Origin: Rheinheimera hassiensis
GTDB taxonomy: Bacteria; Pseudomonadota; Gammaproteobacteria; Enterobacterales; Alteromonadaceae
Length of the DNA: 64,000 nucleotides
Assembly: GCF_022436675.1 (NCBI RefSeq)
Contig: NZ_JAKUJZ010000008.1
Location: 62,001 to 126,000 of the forward strand
Direction: 5' to 3'
The position numbers and the translations under genes are program-made. The notes beneath the pieces were generated by a model, which was not told the DNA's origin, made no database searches, and saw only the letters and a program-made list of their open reading frames with translations. Shown piece after piece: positions 55,768 to 64,000 of the stretch; position 1 is the stretch's first letter, and each line of letters opens with the position of its first letter.

Positions 55768-56232
55768 ATGACCGATAATCGATTGTTTCTGATGTACGAT
55801 ACGTCATTCGACGAGATGGACGCTGAAGGCAGCCCGAGTTTTGGTTATGTGCTGGTATTTAACAGCGAAGACGCTGAACAATATCAGGCCGGTGAAAACC
55901 CGTCCTGCCCGGCCGTATCGATGATGTTTACCGATCATGCCGATGGTGCTATCAGTGGTGATTTACTCGGCTGGGCCCATCTGGATGCCGACATTTTCCA
56001 GCAGTTCCCATTAGGCCACTTCTTATTATTGATGGAACAAGCGGCCCAGGTTGCCATTAACGCCTACCGGCAGGTTGGTCAGGTGCCAGATCGCTTAGTG
56101 GCCCAGCACCTTGGCGATGAAGAGCTGATCCAGTTCGATGTGCAATTTAACGATCTGCAATTGAATGAACAACAAAACGAACAGCAACTGGCACAGCAGT
56201 TGATGTCTGGCCGCCCCTATCTCGACTCATAG
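55768..56232 (+). CDS. Hypothetical acidic cytoplasmic protein
   Basis: 154 residues, no signal peptide or membrane helix, acidic. AGGA lies upstream of the ATG. Landmarks are FLMYDTSFDEMDAEGSPSFG, VSMMFTDHADGAISGDLLGW and a Gln/Glu-rich end. I recognise no family. It is preceded and followed by independent genes; its coding nature rests on codon use and a well-placed start. Confidence 0.75.
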   Translation: MTDNRLFLMYDTSFDEMDAEGSPSFGYVLVFNSEDAEQYQAGENPSCPAVSMMFTDHADGAISGDLLGWAHLDADIFQQFPLGHFLLLMEQAAQVAINAYRQVGQVPDRLVAQHLGDEELIQFDVQFNDLQLNEQQNEQQLAQQLMSGRPYLDS

Positions 56233-56337
56233 TGGACATAGTAGCGGCAATAAATACCGTAAAACTGTTTTGCATTTCACCCCAGCGGCTTTTACTATTA
56301 GCCGCTGAGTTGGCAGTTTGTTACCGGAGAAGGTGTT

Positions 56338-57210
56338 ATGGCGCATGCCATTGATATGTCAGCAATTGAACAAGCGCTAGATGGCTTTACCATACCACCA
56401 CAGCCGGAGATCCTGCAGCATATTCAACAACAGCTGGATCTGCCGGAGCCCAGCATTAAACGCATTGCTGCACTGATAAACCTCGATATTGGTATTGCCG
56501 GCTTTACGTTAAAAGTAGTGAACTCAGCCTTTTTTGGCCTGCGGCACAAAATTACCTCTGTAGAACATGCCTGTAAATTTCTCGGCGTTAACCGGGTATT
56601 AAAACTGGTGCGCAGTGTACTGGTGCGTTTTACGCTGTCTGAAGGGCGGCATGACAAATTTAGCCTTAAACTGTGGTCCAGCGCTTTACAAACCGGCAAT
56701 ATCGCCATGACACTGGCCAGGAATTTTAATTTCAGCCAGGACATTCAGGACGATTGCTACAGCCTGGGCCTGTTTCATAACGCCGGTATTGCACTTATTC
56801 AGCAACAGGTAAGTAACTACGAACAACTGCTGCAACAAGGCCTGCAACAGGGCCGCGGCTACAGCGAGATTGAAGAACAATATTTTCATACCTGCCATGA
56901 GGTATTGGGCTACCTGGTGGCACAGTCATGGGGCTTAACGCCAGAGCTGTGTAATGTTATTGCCTATCACCACAGCCCGGCACTGATGCTGGAAACCGAC
57001 AGTGAACTGGAAAAACAGCTGTTTGCCTTGCTAAAACTGGCAGAGCATTTTAGTGGTCAAAGCCGCCAGCTGTTTAATATTACGCTGGACCCGGAATGGG
57101 AGCTGCACAAAGGCGCCATTCTCGAAGCTTTAGATTTAGAGCCGCTGCAATTGGCCGAACTGGCTGAACTGCTGCATCGCCAGCACATCAATACCGTTTA
57201 CTCTGTCTGA
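56338..57210 (+). CDS. HDOD domain protein
   Basis: 290 residues, HDOD domain (~10-215): [43 protein letters not shown], and [12 protein letters not shown] in place of a full HD metal site. HDOD proteins act in signalling, often with cyclic-di-GMP or chemotaxis, without known enzymatic activity. GGAGAAGG precedes the ATG. The DUF2256 gene starts right after its stop. Confidence 0.9.
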   Translation: MAHAIDMSAIEQALDGFTIPPQPEILQHIQQQLDLPEPSIKRIAALINLDIGIAGFTLKVVNSAFFGLRHKITSVEHACKFLGVNRVLKLVRSVLVRFTLSEGRHDKFSLKLWSSALQTGNIAMTLARNFNFSQDIQDDCYSLGLFHNAGIALIQQQVSNYEQLLQQGLQQGRGYSEIEEQYFHTCHEVLGYLVAQSWGLTPELCNVIAYHHSPALMLETDSELEKQLFALLKLAEHFSGQSRQLFNITLDPEWELHKGAILEALDLEPLQLAELAELLHRQHINTVYSV

Positions 57211-57211
57211 T

Positions 57212-57367
57212 ATGCCACACCACAAACTGCATTTGCCGGAAAAACGTTGTCCGGTATGCGGCCTGATGTTTAGCTGGCGTAAAAAATGGCAACGTAACTG
57301 GGAGCAGGTAACCTATTGCTCTGAACGTTGCCGCCGCCACAAAACGGCCGACCCGGCCCAAAGCTGA
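57212..57367 (+). CDS. Small DUF2256 protein
   Basis: 51 residues, too short for routine gene tracks: begins [20 protein letters not shown], then [20 protein letters not shown] and a basic tail. The CPVC and YCSERC pairs form a likely zinc site, and the WRKKW motif is characteristic of DUF2256. Starts one base after the HDOD gene stop; its stop overlaps the dusC ATG. The family is unknown in function and often neighbours photolyase-related genes. Confidence 0.88.
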   Translation: MPHHKLHLPEKRCPVCGLMFSWRKKWQRNWEQVTYCSERCRRHKTADPAQS

Positions 57368-58317
57368 TGAAGATTATTCTGGCGCCGATGGAAGGCGTAG
57401 TCGATCATCTTATGCGCGATATGCTGACGCGTATTGGCGGCTATGACTTATGCATCACCGAATTTATCCGCATCGTAGACCAGAAACTGCCGGTACGGGT
57501 ATTTACCCGTTTTTGCCCTGAGCTGCAAAACGGCGGCAAAACTTTTGCCGGTACCCCGGTGCGGGTGCAATTATTGGGGCAAGACCCAAACTGGCTGGCC
57601 GAAAATGCCGTGCGCGCGGTAGAGCTGGGCTCGCCAGGCGTTGATCTAAACTTTGGCTGCCCGGCCAAAACAGTCAATAAAAGCCGCGGCGGGGCTGTGC
57701 TGCTAAAAGAAACCGAGCAGCTGTACAGTATAGTAAAAGCCGTGCGCGATGCAGTACCGGTTGAATTTCCAGTTAGCGCAAAAATCCGCCTTGGTTATGA
57801 TGACACCAGCCTAACGCTGGCCAATGCAGCGGCTATCGCTGATGCCGGTGCCAGTATGCTTACCGTGCACGCCCGTACTAAAAGCGACGGCTACCGGCCA
57901 CCGGCTTACTGGCCATGGATCGCCAGAATTAAACAGCAGATAACTATTCCGCTGGTAGCCAATGGTGAGATTTGGAACGCTGCCGATGCCGCCTTATGCC
58001 AGCAGCAAGCCGATTGCAGCGACATTATGCTCGGCCGCGGCGCGCTGGCTATGCCAAACCTGGCTCAAAGCATCCGTACCGGTGCAGCCGCTATGCCCTG
58101 GCCGCAAGTGCTGGAACTGCTAATGCGCTACTCTGAATTTGAGATCAGCGGTGACAAAGGCCAGTACTATGCGAACCGTATCAAACAATGGTTCAGCTAT
58201 TTAAAGCTGCAATACCCGCAAGCGGCCGACTTATTTCAGCAACTGCGTGTGCTGCGTAAAAGCAGCGATATTCTGGCGACATTAAATCAGGCTCTGCAGC
58301 AAAGCCAGCAAGCGTAA
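57367..58317 (+). CDS. dusC: tRNA-dihydrouridine(16) synthase
   Basis: FMN enzyme reducing U16 of tRNAs. 316 residues from the ATG at 57367, which overlaps the DUF2256 stop (ATGA); the longer frame to 57328 is within that gene. Motifs: ILAPMEGVVDHLMRDML, LNFGCPAKTVNKSRGGAVLL with the catalytic Cys, VHARTKSDGYRPPAYW and NGEIW, LGRGALAMPNL. The MEGVVDHLMRDMLT start is diagnostic of DusC rather than DusA or DusB. Confidence 0.96.
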   Translation: MKIILAPMEGVVDHLMRDMLTRIGGYDLCITEFIRIVDQKLPVRVFTRFCPELQNGGKTFAGTPVRVQLLGQDPNWLAENAVRAVELGSPGVDLNFGCPAKTVNKSRGGAVLLKETEQLYSIVKAVRDAVPVEFPVSAKIRLGYDDTSLTLANAAAIADAGASMLTVHARTKSDGYRPPAYWPWIARIKQQITIPLVANGEIWNAADAALCQQQADCSDIMLGRGALAMPNLAQSIRTGAAAMPWPQVLELLMRYSEFEISGDKGQYYANRIKQWFSYLKLQYPQAADLFQQLRVLRKSSDILATLNQALQQSQQA

Positions 58318-58380
58318 GCCAACGCAAAGTTTTTTATAAAGACTATACTCCTCAGACAGTTAGTTTAAGGAGTCCAAGTT

Positions 58381-59508
58381 ATGCCAATACAGGTTGCCGT
58401 GCTGAAGGAAAGCCGGCCAGACGAAAAACGTGTTGCCATGGTGCCCGCCGTGGCCGATAAACTCAGTAAGCTTGGCTGCGACATCTGCCTGCTCAGCGGC
58501 GCAGGCCTTAGCAGCAAATTACCCGACAGCGCCTATACTGCAGTGCGTTTTGTTAATACAGAACCAGAACTGCTGACAACAGCTAATATAGTACTGGCAG
58601 TACAACCCCCTACAGCTGAGCAAATTAACCTGCTGCCGCGCGGCTGCATTTTGCTTAGCTTTGTTTATCCACACAAAGAACCCGACCTTACCCGCTTACT
58701 GCGTGATAAACACATAACCTGCTTTGCTATGGAGCAGGTACCGCGCATCAGCCGGGCTCAGGCCATGGATGCGCTGTCATCGCAAGCAGCGTTAGCCGGT
58801 TATTATGCCGCGCTGCTTGGTGCCACTAAGCTTGCCCGCATTCTGCCTATGATGACCACCGCCGTTGGCTCAATCCGCCCGGCACGCTGTTTAGTTATGG
58901 GCCTGGGTGTTGCCGGTTTACAGGCCTTAGCCACAGCACGGCGTTTAGGTGCGATAACTGAAGGCTATGACGTACGGCCCGAAACCAAAGAGCAGGCAGA
59001 ATCCTTAGGTGCCAAATTTGTTGATACCGGCGTTGATGCCCGAGGCGAAGGCGGCTATGCCCGTGAGCTGACACCAGAAGAGAAAGACAAAATTGCCAGT
59101 GTCGTTACCCGGCATATTCAGCAGGCCGATATTGTTATTACCACGGCTGCCATACCCGGGCGGCCTTCGCCGAAGCTGATTAGTAAAACTCAGGTAGATG
59201 GCATGAAACTGGGCGCCGTGATCATTGATTTAGCCGCTGAAGGCGGCGGTAACTGTGAATACAGTGTGCCCGGTGAAACCATTACACAGGGCCAAATCAC
59301 TATAGCCGCACCGTTAAATGTGCCGTCGATGCTGGCCGAACATGCCTCAGAGCTTTACGCCAAAAACCTACTGAACTTATTACAGTTATTTATTGTAGAT
59401 GGCGAAATTAAACTGGATTGGGATGACGAAGTGCAGGCAAAAACTGTGCTGACGCTCCAGGGCGAGATCAAACCGGCAGCGGTTAAAACCGCGCTGGAAC
59501 AGCAATAA
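58381..59508 (+). CDS. pntA: NAD(P) transhydrogenase subunit alpha, part 1 (PntAA)
   Basis: NAD(H)-binding domain I of the proton-translocating transhydrogenase. 375 residues: KESRPDEKRVAMVPAVADKL, SFVYPHKEPDLTRLL, MGLGVAGLQALATARRLGA (Rossmann) and IDLAAEGGGNCEYS. Ends at the domain I boundary; the membrane part is a separate gene after 25 bases, unlike fused E. coli PntA. AAGGAG upstream. Confidence 0.95.
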   Translation: MPIQVAVLKESRPDEKRVAMVPAVADKLSKLGCDICLLSGAGLSSKLPDSAYTAVRFVNTEPELLTTANIVLAVQPPTAEQINLLPRGCILLSFVYPHKEPDLTRLLRDKHITCFAMEQVPRISRAQAMDALSSQAALAGYYAALLGATKLARILPMMTTAVGSIRPARCLVMGLGVAGLQALATARRLGAITEGYDVRPETKEQAESLGAKFVDTGVDARGEGGYARELTPEEKDKIASVVTRHIQQADIVITTAAIPGRPSPKLISKTQVDGMKLGAVIIDLAAEGGGNCEYSVPGETITQGQITIAAPLNVPSMLAEHASELYAKNLLNLLQLFIVDGEIKLDWDDEVQAKTVLTLQGEIKPAAVKTALEQQ

Positions 59509-59533
59509 CCTACCACTATTTTTGGGGATAACC

Positions 59534-59848
59534 ATGGATTACACCACCACCATCTTAACCGGCTTTGTGGCGCTGTATATTTTTATGCTGGCCGCTTTTA
59601 CCGGCTTTGAAATTATCGGCCGCGTACCGGCCATTTTGCATACGCCGTTAATGTCCGGTTCTAACTTTATTCACGGCATTGTTGTGGTTGGCGCCTTGTG
59701 GGCGCTGTTAAACGCCAGCTCGTTACCCGAGCAGATCATCGGCTTTGTCGGCGTGCTGCTCGGCGCGGGCAATGCCGCCGGTGGTTATGTGGTAACCGAA
59801 CGCATGCTACAGATGTTTAAACCTTCCAGCAAAACTAATAAGGAGTAA
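59534..59848 (+). CDS. NAD(P) transhydrogenase subunit alpha, part 2 (PntAB)
   Basis: 104 residues, the three-helix membrane part of subunit alpha: LYIFMLAAFTGFEIIGRVP, LMSGSNFIHGIVVVGALWAL and LGAGNAAGGYVVTERML. GGGG at 59524-59527 precedes the ATG. Between pntAA and pntB; the three make the split-type enzyme. Confidence 0.95.
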   Translation: MDYTTTILTGFVALYIFMLAAFTGFEIIGRVPAILHTPLMSGSNFIHGIVVVGALWALLNASSLPEQIIGFVGVLLGAGNAAGGYVVTERMLQMFKPSSKTNKE

Positions 59849-59851
59849 GGC

Positions 59852-61270
59852 ATGAACGCAGCTTTGCTCATCGACAGTAGTTATTTTATCGCCGCCTTTT
59901 TGTTTATCTACGGCTTAAAACGTATGTCTTCACCGCTCACGGCCCGCTCTGGTATTGTCGTTGCCGGTGTTGGTATGGTGCTGGCTGTGCTGGCCAGCTT
60001 TTTATACACGCTGGATGTTAACGAGGCCGCCAAACCACACCTTAGCACTAATCTGACGCTGGCACTGATTGCGCTGGTATTAGGCCTTGGCTGGGCGTGG
60101 CGTAGCGGCAAAAAAGTCGCGATGACCGAAATGCCACAAATGGTCGCGCTGTATAACGGCATGGGCGGCGGTGCAGCAGCGGCGATTGCCGCCATAGAGC
60201 TGATTGGCTACAAAACCCACGGCACAGTGTCACTCAGCTTGGCGGTGCTGGGCGGCTTAATTGGCGCCATCGCGCTATCCGGCTCGCTTATCGCCTGGGC
60301 CAAACTGGATGGCCGTATTAATAAAACCCTGCGTTTTTCTGCCTTGCAGCTGGTAAACGGCAGCCTATTGTTAGTGTTGCTGGCCATTGGCGCTTATATT
60401 ATCTGGCACGGCGGCATCGTTGCCTGGCCGGTGTTTGCCGTGTTCTTTGCCCTGGCGCTGATTTACGGCGTAATGATGACAATGCCGATTGGCGGCGCTG
60501 ATATGCCGGTGGTCATTTCGCTGTACAACGCCTTTACCGGTTTAGCCGTTGGCTTTGAAGGCTATGTGCTGAATAACCCAGCGCTAATGATTGCCGGTAT
60601 GGTGGTCGGTTCAGCCGGATCGTTGCTAACACTGCTGATGGCTAAAGCAATGAACCGCTCGGTGGCCAATGTGCTGTTTTCTAACTTTGGCGCCACAAGC
60701 GATGAAGCTGAAGGGGATATTGCCGGCAGTCAAAAACCGATTGATGCCAGCGACGCCGGTATTAATATGCGTTACGCCAGCAAGGTGATTATTGCGCCGG
60801 GCTATGGTTTAGCGGTGGCGCAAGCACAGCATAAGCTGTACGAGTTGGTAAAATTGCTGCAGGATGCCGGGGTTGAGGTAAAGTTTGCCATTCACCCGGT
60901 AGCTGGCCGTATGCCGGGCCATATGAACGTGTTGTTGGCAGAAGCAGGAGTGCCATACGATATTATCTTTGATATGGAAGATATTAACGGCGAGTTTAAA
61001 GAAGCCGATGTTGCCATAGTCATTGGCGCCAACGACACAGTAAACCCGGCGGCACGTACCAATAAAAGCTCGCCGATTTACGGCATGCCGGTGCTGAATG
61101 TCGATATGGCAAAGCAGGTGTACGTAGTAAAACGAGGCCAGGGTAAAGGTTACTCTGGTGTGGAAAACGCACTGTTTTACGCCGACAATACTCAAATGGT
61201 ATACGGCGATGCACAAAAAGTGATGGTATCGATGATCCAGGCAATTAAATCACTCGGCGGCGGGCATTAA
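59852..61270 (+). CDS. pntB: NAD(P) transhydrogenase subunit beta
   Basis: Membrane domain and NADP(H)-binding domain III of the transhydrogenase, which uses the proton gradient to make NADPH from NADH. 472 residues: about nine helices to ~270, with MPQMVALYNGMGGGAAAAI and MPVVISLYNAFTGLAVG; then domain III with GYGLAVAQAQHKLYEL, HPVAGRMPGHMNVLLAEAGV and GANDTVNPAA. Three bases after pntAB. Confidence 0.97.
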   Translation: MNAALLIDSSYFIAAFLFIYGLKRMSSPLTARSGIVVAGVGMVLAVLASFLYTLDVNEAAKPHLSTNLTLALIALVLGLGWAWRSGKKVAMTEMPQMVALYNGMGGGAAAAIAAIELIGYKTHGTVSLSLAVLGGLIGAIALSGSLIAWAKLDGRINKTLRFSALQLVNGSLLLVLLAIGAYIIWHGGIVAWPVFAVFFALALIYGVMMTMPIGGADMPVVISLYNAFTGLAVGFEGYVLNNPALMIAGMVVGSAGSLLTLLMAKAMNRSVANVLFSNFGATSDEAEGDIAGSQKPIDASDAGINMRYASKVIIAPGYGLAVAQAQHKLYELVKLLQDAGVEVKFAIHPVAGRMPGHMNVLLAEAGVPYDIIFDMEDINGEFKEADVAIVIGANDTVNPAARTNKSSPIYGMPVLNVDMAKQVYVVKRGQGKGYSGVENALFYADNTQMVYGDAQKVMVSMIQAIKSLGGGH

Positions 61271-61295
61271 CCGGCACAAGAAGCCGTTACCGGTT
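61269..61295. terminator. Weak hairpin at the converging ends of pntB and the mocR gene
   Basis: AACCGG (61269-61274) pairs with CCGGTT (61290-61295) across a 15-base loop, overlapping both 3' ends. No clear T run; possible shared terminator only. Confidence 0.35.
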
Positions 61296-62723
61296 TAATT
61301 GCTGCTGACACAACTGCCCCAGCGTTTGCAGTGCCCGCTCCAGCCGGGCATCCTGCTCTATAGCGCAGTTTAGGCGGATAAAGTTACGGTAGTGCGCGCT
61401 ACCAGCCACAGCGGTAGGTGAGAATATAACCCCCGGCGCTATGCTGATATGTTCTGCCAATGCCTGCTGTGCCAGCGTGTAACCATCTACTGCTGGTGGC
61501 AGTTCTACCCAGAGCACAAAACCACCCTGCGGCTGGCTAACGCGGGTGCCGGGTGGAAATAACCGGCCAATACTGCTGCTAACGCGCTGCACCGCAGCTT
61601 CGTACTGTGGCCGTACCTGACGTAGATGCCGTTCATACTGGCCACTTTGCAACAGCTTTGCCACCGCTAATTGTGGCAATGCAGCGGTACTTATATTACT
61701 AATAAACTTCAGGTATTCCAGTTTTGCAGTGTGTTTTGGTGCTATTACCCAGCCCAGGCGTAAATCCGGCGACAGCGTTTTGGAAAAAGTGCTGCAGTAA
61801 AAAATATCCTGCTGTGGCGCCAGCGCTAAACAACTGCCCGGCCTTGGCCCGGCAAAGCCTAAATCGCCGTAGGTGTCATCTTCTATCAGCGGTATATCAC
61901 GCTGTGCCAGCAACTGCAGTATGCGATTTTTATTGGCGTCAGGTATCAGGCTGCCCAGCGGATTACTGTAATTAGCAATCAACACACAGGCCTTTACCGG
62001 CCATTGCTCAAGTGCTTGCTCCAACACATCTGGCGCCATGCCGGTTTGTGCATTAGTGGGCAGCGCCAGCGCTTTTAAACCTGCCGCTTCCAGGGCTTGC
62101 AGCAAACCATAAAACGCCGGCGATTCTATCACCACCACATCACCCGGCTGGGTTACCGCGGTTAAGCTCAGCATCAGCGCTTCCTGGCAGCCATTGGTAA
62201 TAATGACATCGTCCTGCGATACCACAGCGCCATGTAATGCCATACGCCGGGCTATTTCACGGCGTAATTCAGGCGCACCGCGGCTGGCTTCATAGCGCAT
62301 TAAGCGTGCTGGTTCGGTTTTTATTACCTGCTGCAACGCTTTTTGTAGCGCGTGCTGTGGCAGATAAACCGCAGCAGGTACCGCGGCCCCTAAGCGCATA
62401 TAGGCTGGATCGGCTGCAGCCTTAGACAGCGACAACGCTATTTGCTGGCTGCAGACAAGGCTGGGCACAGCCGCCTGTTGCAGCAACGCACTGCTAAGCG
62501 GTGGCGGCTGATGACGCGCTTTAACAAAATAACCACTGCGGTTATTGGCTTGCAAATAACCATCAGCCTCCAACCGGCGGTAGCTCGCTACCACAGTGGA
62601 AATACTCAGCGAGCGGCGCCTGGCAAGTTCGCGCACACCCGGCAGACGCTCGCCACAGCCATACTGGCCCAGCTCTATTTGCTGTTGCAGCTCAGCAGCC
62701 AATTGTTGATAACGAAAACTCAC
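61287..62723 (-). CDS. MocR-type GntR/aminotransferase regulator
   Basis: 478 residues from a GTG start with AAGGAGG upstream. N-terminal GntR winged helix (~1-70: LPGVRELARRRSLSISTVVASYRRLE), a linker, and a fold-type I aminotransferase domain (~100-475) with TNGCQEALMLSL, ANYSNPLGSLIPD and the PLP Lys in FSKTLSPDLRLGW. Such proteins bind PLP and regulate vitamin B6, GABA or transport genes. It follows the LysE-type gene by 20 bases, so likely regulates that exporter and itself. Confidence 0.93.
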   Translation of the reverse strand: MSFRYQQLAAELQQQIELGQYGCGERLPGVRELARRRSLSISTVVASYRRLEADGYLQANNRSGYFVKARHQPPPLSSALLQQAAVPSLVCSQQIALSLSKAAADPAYMRLGAAVPAAVYLPQHALQKALQQVIKTEPARLMRYEASRGAPELRREIARRMALHGAVVSQDDVIITNGCQEALMLSLTAVTQPGDVVVIESPAFYGLLQALEAAGLKALALPTNAQTGMAPDVLEQALEQWPVKACVLIANYSNPLGSLIPDANKNRILQLLAQRDIPLIEDDTYGDLGFAGPRPGSCLALAPQQDIFYCSTFSKTLSPDLRLGWVIAPKHTAKLEYLKFISNISTAALPQLAVAKLLQSGQYERHLRQVRPQYEAAVQRVSSSIGRLFPPGTRVSQPQGGFVLWVELPPAVDGYTLAQQALAEHISIAPGVIFSPTAVAGSAHYRNFIRLNCAIEQDARLERALQTLGQLCQQQLNR

Positions 62724-62743
62724 ACACCCTCCTTTGGTTTAAG

Positions 62744-63352
62744 CTAAAACATCTGTAGCGCCTGCCACAATGGCGGTAATACCGACAATGCCAGCAGCAT
62801 GCCCATTGCCCGGTTAAACCAGCGCCGTTGCTCTGGTGCTGTCAGTAAGCGCTTTAAACCGGCACCAAACATCAACCAACTAATAGTGCAGGGCAAACCC
62901 ACCAGCAAAAATACCAGCGCAATCAGCGCCAGTTGCTGCCAATATACGCCCTGCAAGCTGGTAAAAGCGGCAATAGCGCCGGTAATCATCACCCAGGCTT
63001 TGGCATTTACCCACTGAAACAGCAGTGCCTGCATAAAACTCAGTGGCTTACTGTTGCCCGTTTCTATTTGCTTTGGCTCTGCGCTGGCAATTTTCCATGC
63101 CAAATACAGCAAATATATCGAGCCAACTAACTTTATCAGTTGGTGCAACAGCGGCTGTTGCTGCAAGATCAGCCCGGCACCCAGACCTACCGCCAGCAAC
63201 ATCAGTAAAAACCCCAGTTGAATACCGGCCAAATGCGCCAGGCTTTTTTGCACGCCGTAATTAACGCCGGACGACATAATCATAATGTTATTCGGCCCGG
63301 GTGTAATACTGGTGGCAAAGGCAAAAAATACTAAGGTCCAGAATAACTCCAT
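62744..63352 (-). CDS. LysE/RhtB family amino-acid exporter
   Basis: 202 residues, about six membrane helices. The family motif ATSITPGPNNIMIMSSGVNYG is at the start and VGSIYLLYLAWKI in the middle. Exports amino acids or related small molecules. GGAG eight bases upstream. Transcribed with the MocR regulator. Substrate not identified. Confidence 0.9.
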   Translation of the reverse strand: MELFWTLVFFAFATSITPGPNNIMIMSSGVNYGVQKSLAHLAGIQLGFLLMLLAVGLGAGLILQQQPLLHQLIKLVGSIYLLYLAWKIASAEPKQIETGNSKPLSFMQALLFQWVNAKAWVMITGAIAAFTSLQGVYWQQLALIALVFLLVGLPCTISWLMFGAGLKRLLTAPEQRRWFNRAMGMLLALSVLPPLWQALQMF

Positions 63353-63419
63353 GCAGCTTGCTCCTGTTTGCTTACGTTAAGTAGCGACAGTAGCGCGTGC
63401 ACACGGCAGAAAATATACA

Positions 63420-63446
63420 CAGTACAGTGCAAAATAAGCAGTACAG
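63420..63446 (-). promoter_or_regulatory. Direct repeats upstream of the lysE-mocR pair
   Basis: CAGTACAG occurs twice (63420-63427 and 63439-63446), with a 19-base period, 68-94 bases upstream of the LysE-type gene. MocR-type proteins bind paired direct repeats, so this could be the operator. The remaining intergenic DNA between 63353 and 63629 is AT-rich with no gene. Confidence 0.4.
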
Positions 63447-63629
63447 ATAAAATAAAAATAACAGCAGAGCAATACAGCGAAGCACTCAAATCAAACCATC
63501 AGGTCACACCAGCAGTGTAATAAACAATTAATTACACAAAACATTATGCTACTAACTCATGATTAACAGCTTTGTAGTCGCTAAACTTAAAAACACCCTG
63601 ATTTTTATATTTATTGTGGAGTAATTGGT

Positions 63630-64000
63630 ATGGGCCTTTGGTCTTTTGTTAAGCCGACCGCCAACAGGCACCCTGTGCTGGCCTGTTTGCTTATGTCTGC
63701 ACTGGCATTGGCGGTGTCGGGCTGCGGTGGTGGCAGTGACAATGCGGATACTATACCGCCGGTAGCAACACCTCCGGTGGTAACTCCCCCCGCCCCAACA
63801 CCACCAGAGGAAACTCCACCGCCAGAGGAAACGCCGCCAGCAGGGGAGCTGCCAGAACCTGCTCTTGAAACCGCGCCAAGCGCCGACGTTAAGCCACTGC
63901 CCAAACCAGGCGGCCCGTCGTTACCACCGCCACCGACTGAGCTCAGGCTATCGGCAGCTTATGATAAAAGCGCCGCTGCGCCAGCAGTAATTGCGCCATC
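63630..64000 (+). CDS. Lipoprotein with proline-rich linker, C-terminus beyond window
   Basis: At least 123 residues, still open at the edge. Signal peptide with lipobox ALAVSGC (Cys at about 34), a Gly-rich GGGSDN stretch, then Pro/Glu repeats (TPPEETPPPEETPPAGEL) and a second proline cluster. GGAG eight bases upstream of the ATG. Likely an outer-membrane lipoprotein whose functional domain lies downstream. The domain cannot be told. Confidence 0.8.
   Translation, partial: MGLWSFVKPTANRHPVLACLLMSALALAVSGCGGGSDNADTIPPVATPPVVTPPAPTPPEETPPPEETPPAGELPEPALETAPSADVKPLPKPGGPSLPPPPTELRLSAAYDKSAAAPAVIAP

Noticed and set aside
63611..63904. Gly/Ser-rich open frame opposite the proline-rich lipoprotein
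   Set aside because: Reverse reading of proline and threonine codons produces Gly/Ser repeats; artefact.
1..64000. CRISPR arrays, tRNA and rRNA genes, prophage or complete insertion sequences
   Set aside because: No regularly spaced repeats, cloverleaf-forming tRNA sequences, rRNA signatures, phage genes or transposase frames were seen.

Overview
The window comes from a gammaproteobacterial chromosome. Gene content and order look like the Alteromonadales/Chromatiaceae group (Rheinheimera or Alishewanella would fit); that placement is inferred from synteny, frequent Gln-rich proteins and roughly even base composition, not from a marker gene search. Nearly all of it is housekeeping sequence. 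I saw no CRISPR array, tRNA, rRNA, prophage or complete insertion sequence.

Layout: 1-5171 is a histidine utilization locus (hutI cut by the window edge, divergent hutC-hutU-hutH, perfect HutC-type operator between). 5299-8229 holds a chemoreceptor and a membrane-anchored Mrr-like nuclease-fold protein. 8341-11416 is a reverse-strand operon (yihY-type, dtd, yiiD-type, an SDR protein). typA and glnA are divergent, followed by a DUF4124 protein and ntrB-ntrC, with a sigma-54 promoter and two good NtrC boxes. 18444-21096 is a Cpx-type envelope stress module with a CpxR-like box. Then come pldB, trmL and a GGDEF/EAL protein with both domains degenerate.

24602-30458 is the classic pair of divergent clusters yibN-grxC-secB-gpsA and gpmI-envC-yibQ. 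30513-34988 holds rpoH, ftsX, ftsE, ftsY and divergent rsmD; the rpoH promoter region carries a perfect CIRCE inverted repeat, the most striking regulatory signal here. 35004-42816 is more accessory: DUF416, DUF2007 and a Gln-rich coiled-coil protein, a DUF2721 protein, an HD-GYP phosphodiesterase, two lipoproteins, and an ECF sigma/anti-sigma-like/periplasmic coiled-coil operon. A GC-rich structured repeat-like element follows.

42984-49154 carries a flavin reductase-like protein, a 2OG-Fe(II) oxygenase and a copper/silver efflux cluster (small Cys/His-rich protein, CusB-like, CusA-like; no CusC). A 156-base strongly self-complementary element lies behind cusA. 49428-55655 has a DUF192 protein, ubiA-ubiC, a FliL-like orphan, glpE-glpG and lemA-M48 peptidase. 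55768-61270 has a hypothetical gene, an HDOD protein, a small DUF2256 gene overlapping dusC, and a three-gene transhydrogenase operon with split PntA. The window ends with a lysE-mocR pair and the start of a proline-rich lipoprotein gene.

Connections: the hut genes release ammonia and glutamate, which glnA/ntrBC handle; several stress circuits (Cpx, sigma-32 with a CIRCE site, an ECF sigma) and cyclic-di-GMP proteins sit among conserved core genes. No clearly new system is proven. The best candidates for follow-up are the CIRCE-controlled rpoH, the structured element at 49181-49336, the ECF operon and the Mrr-like membrane protein.
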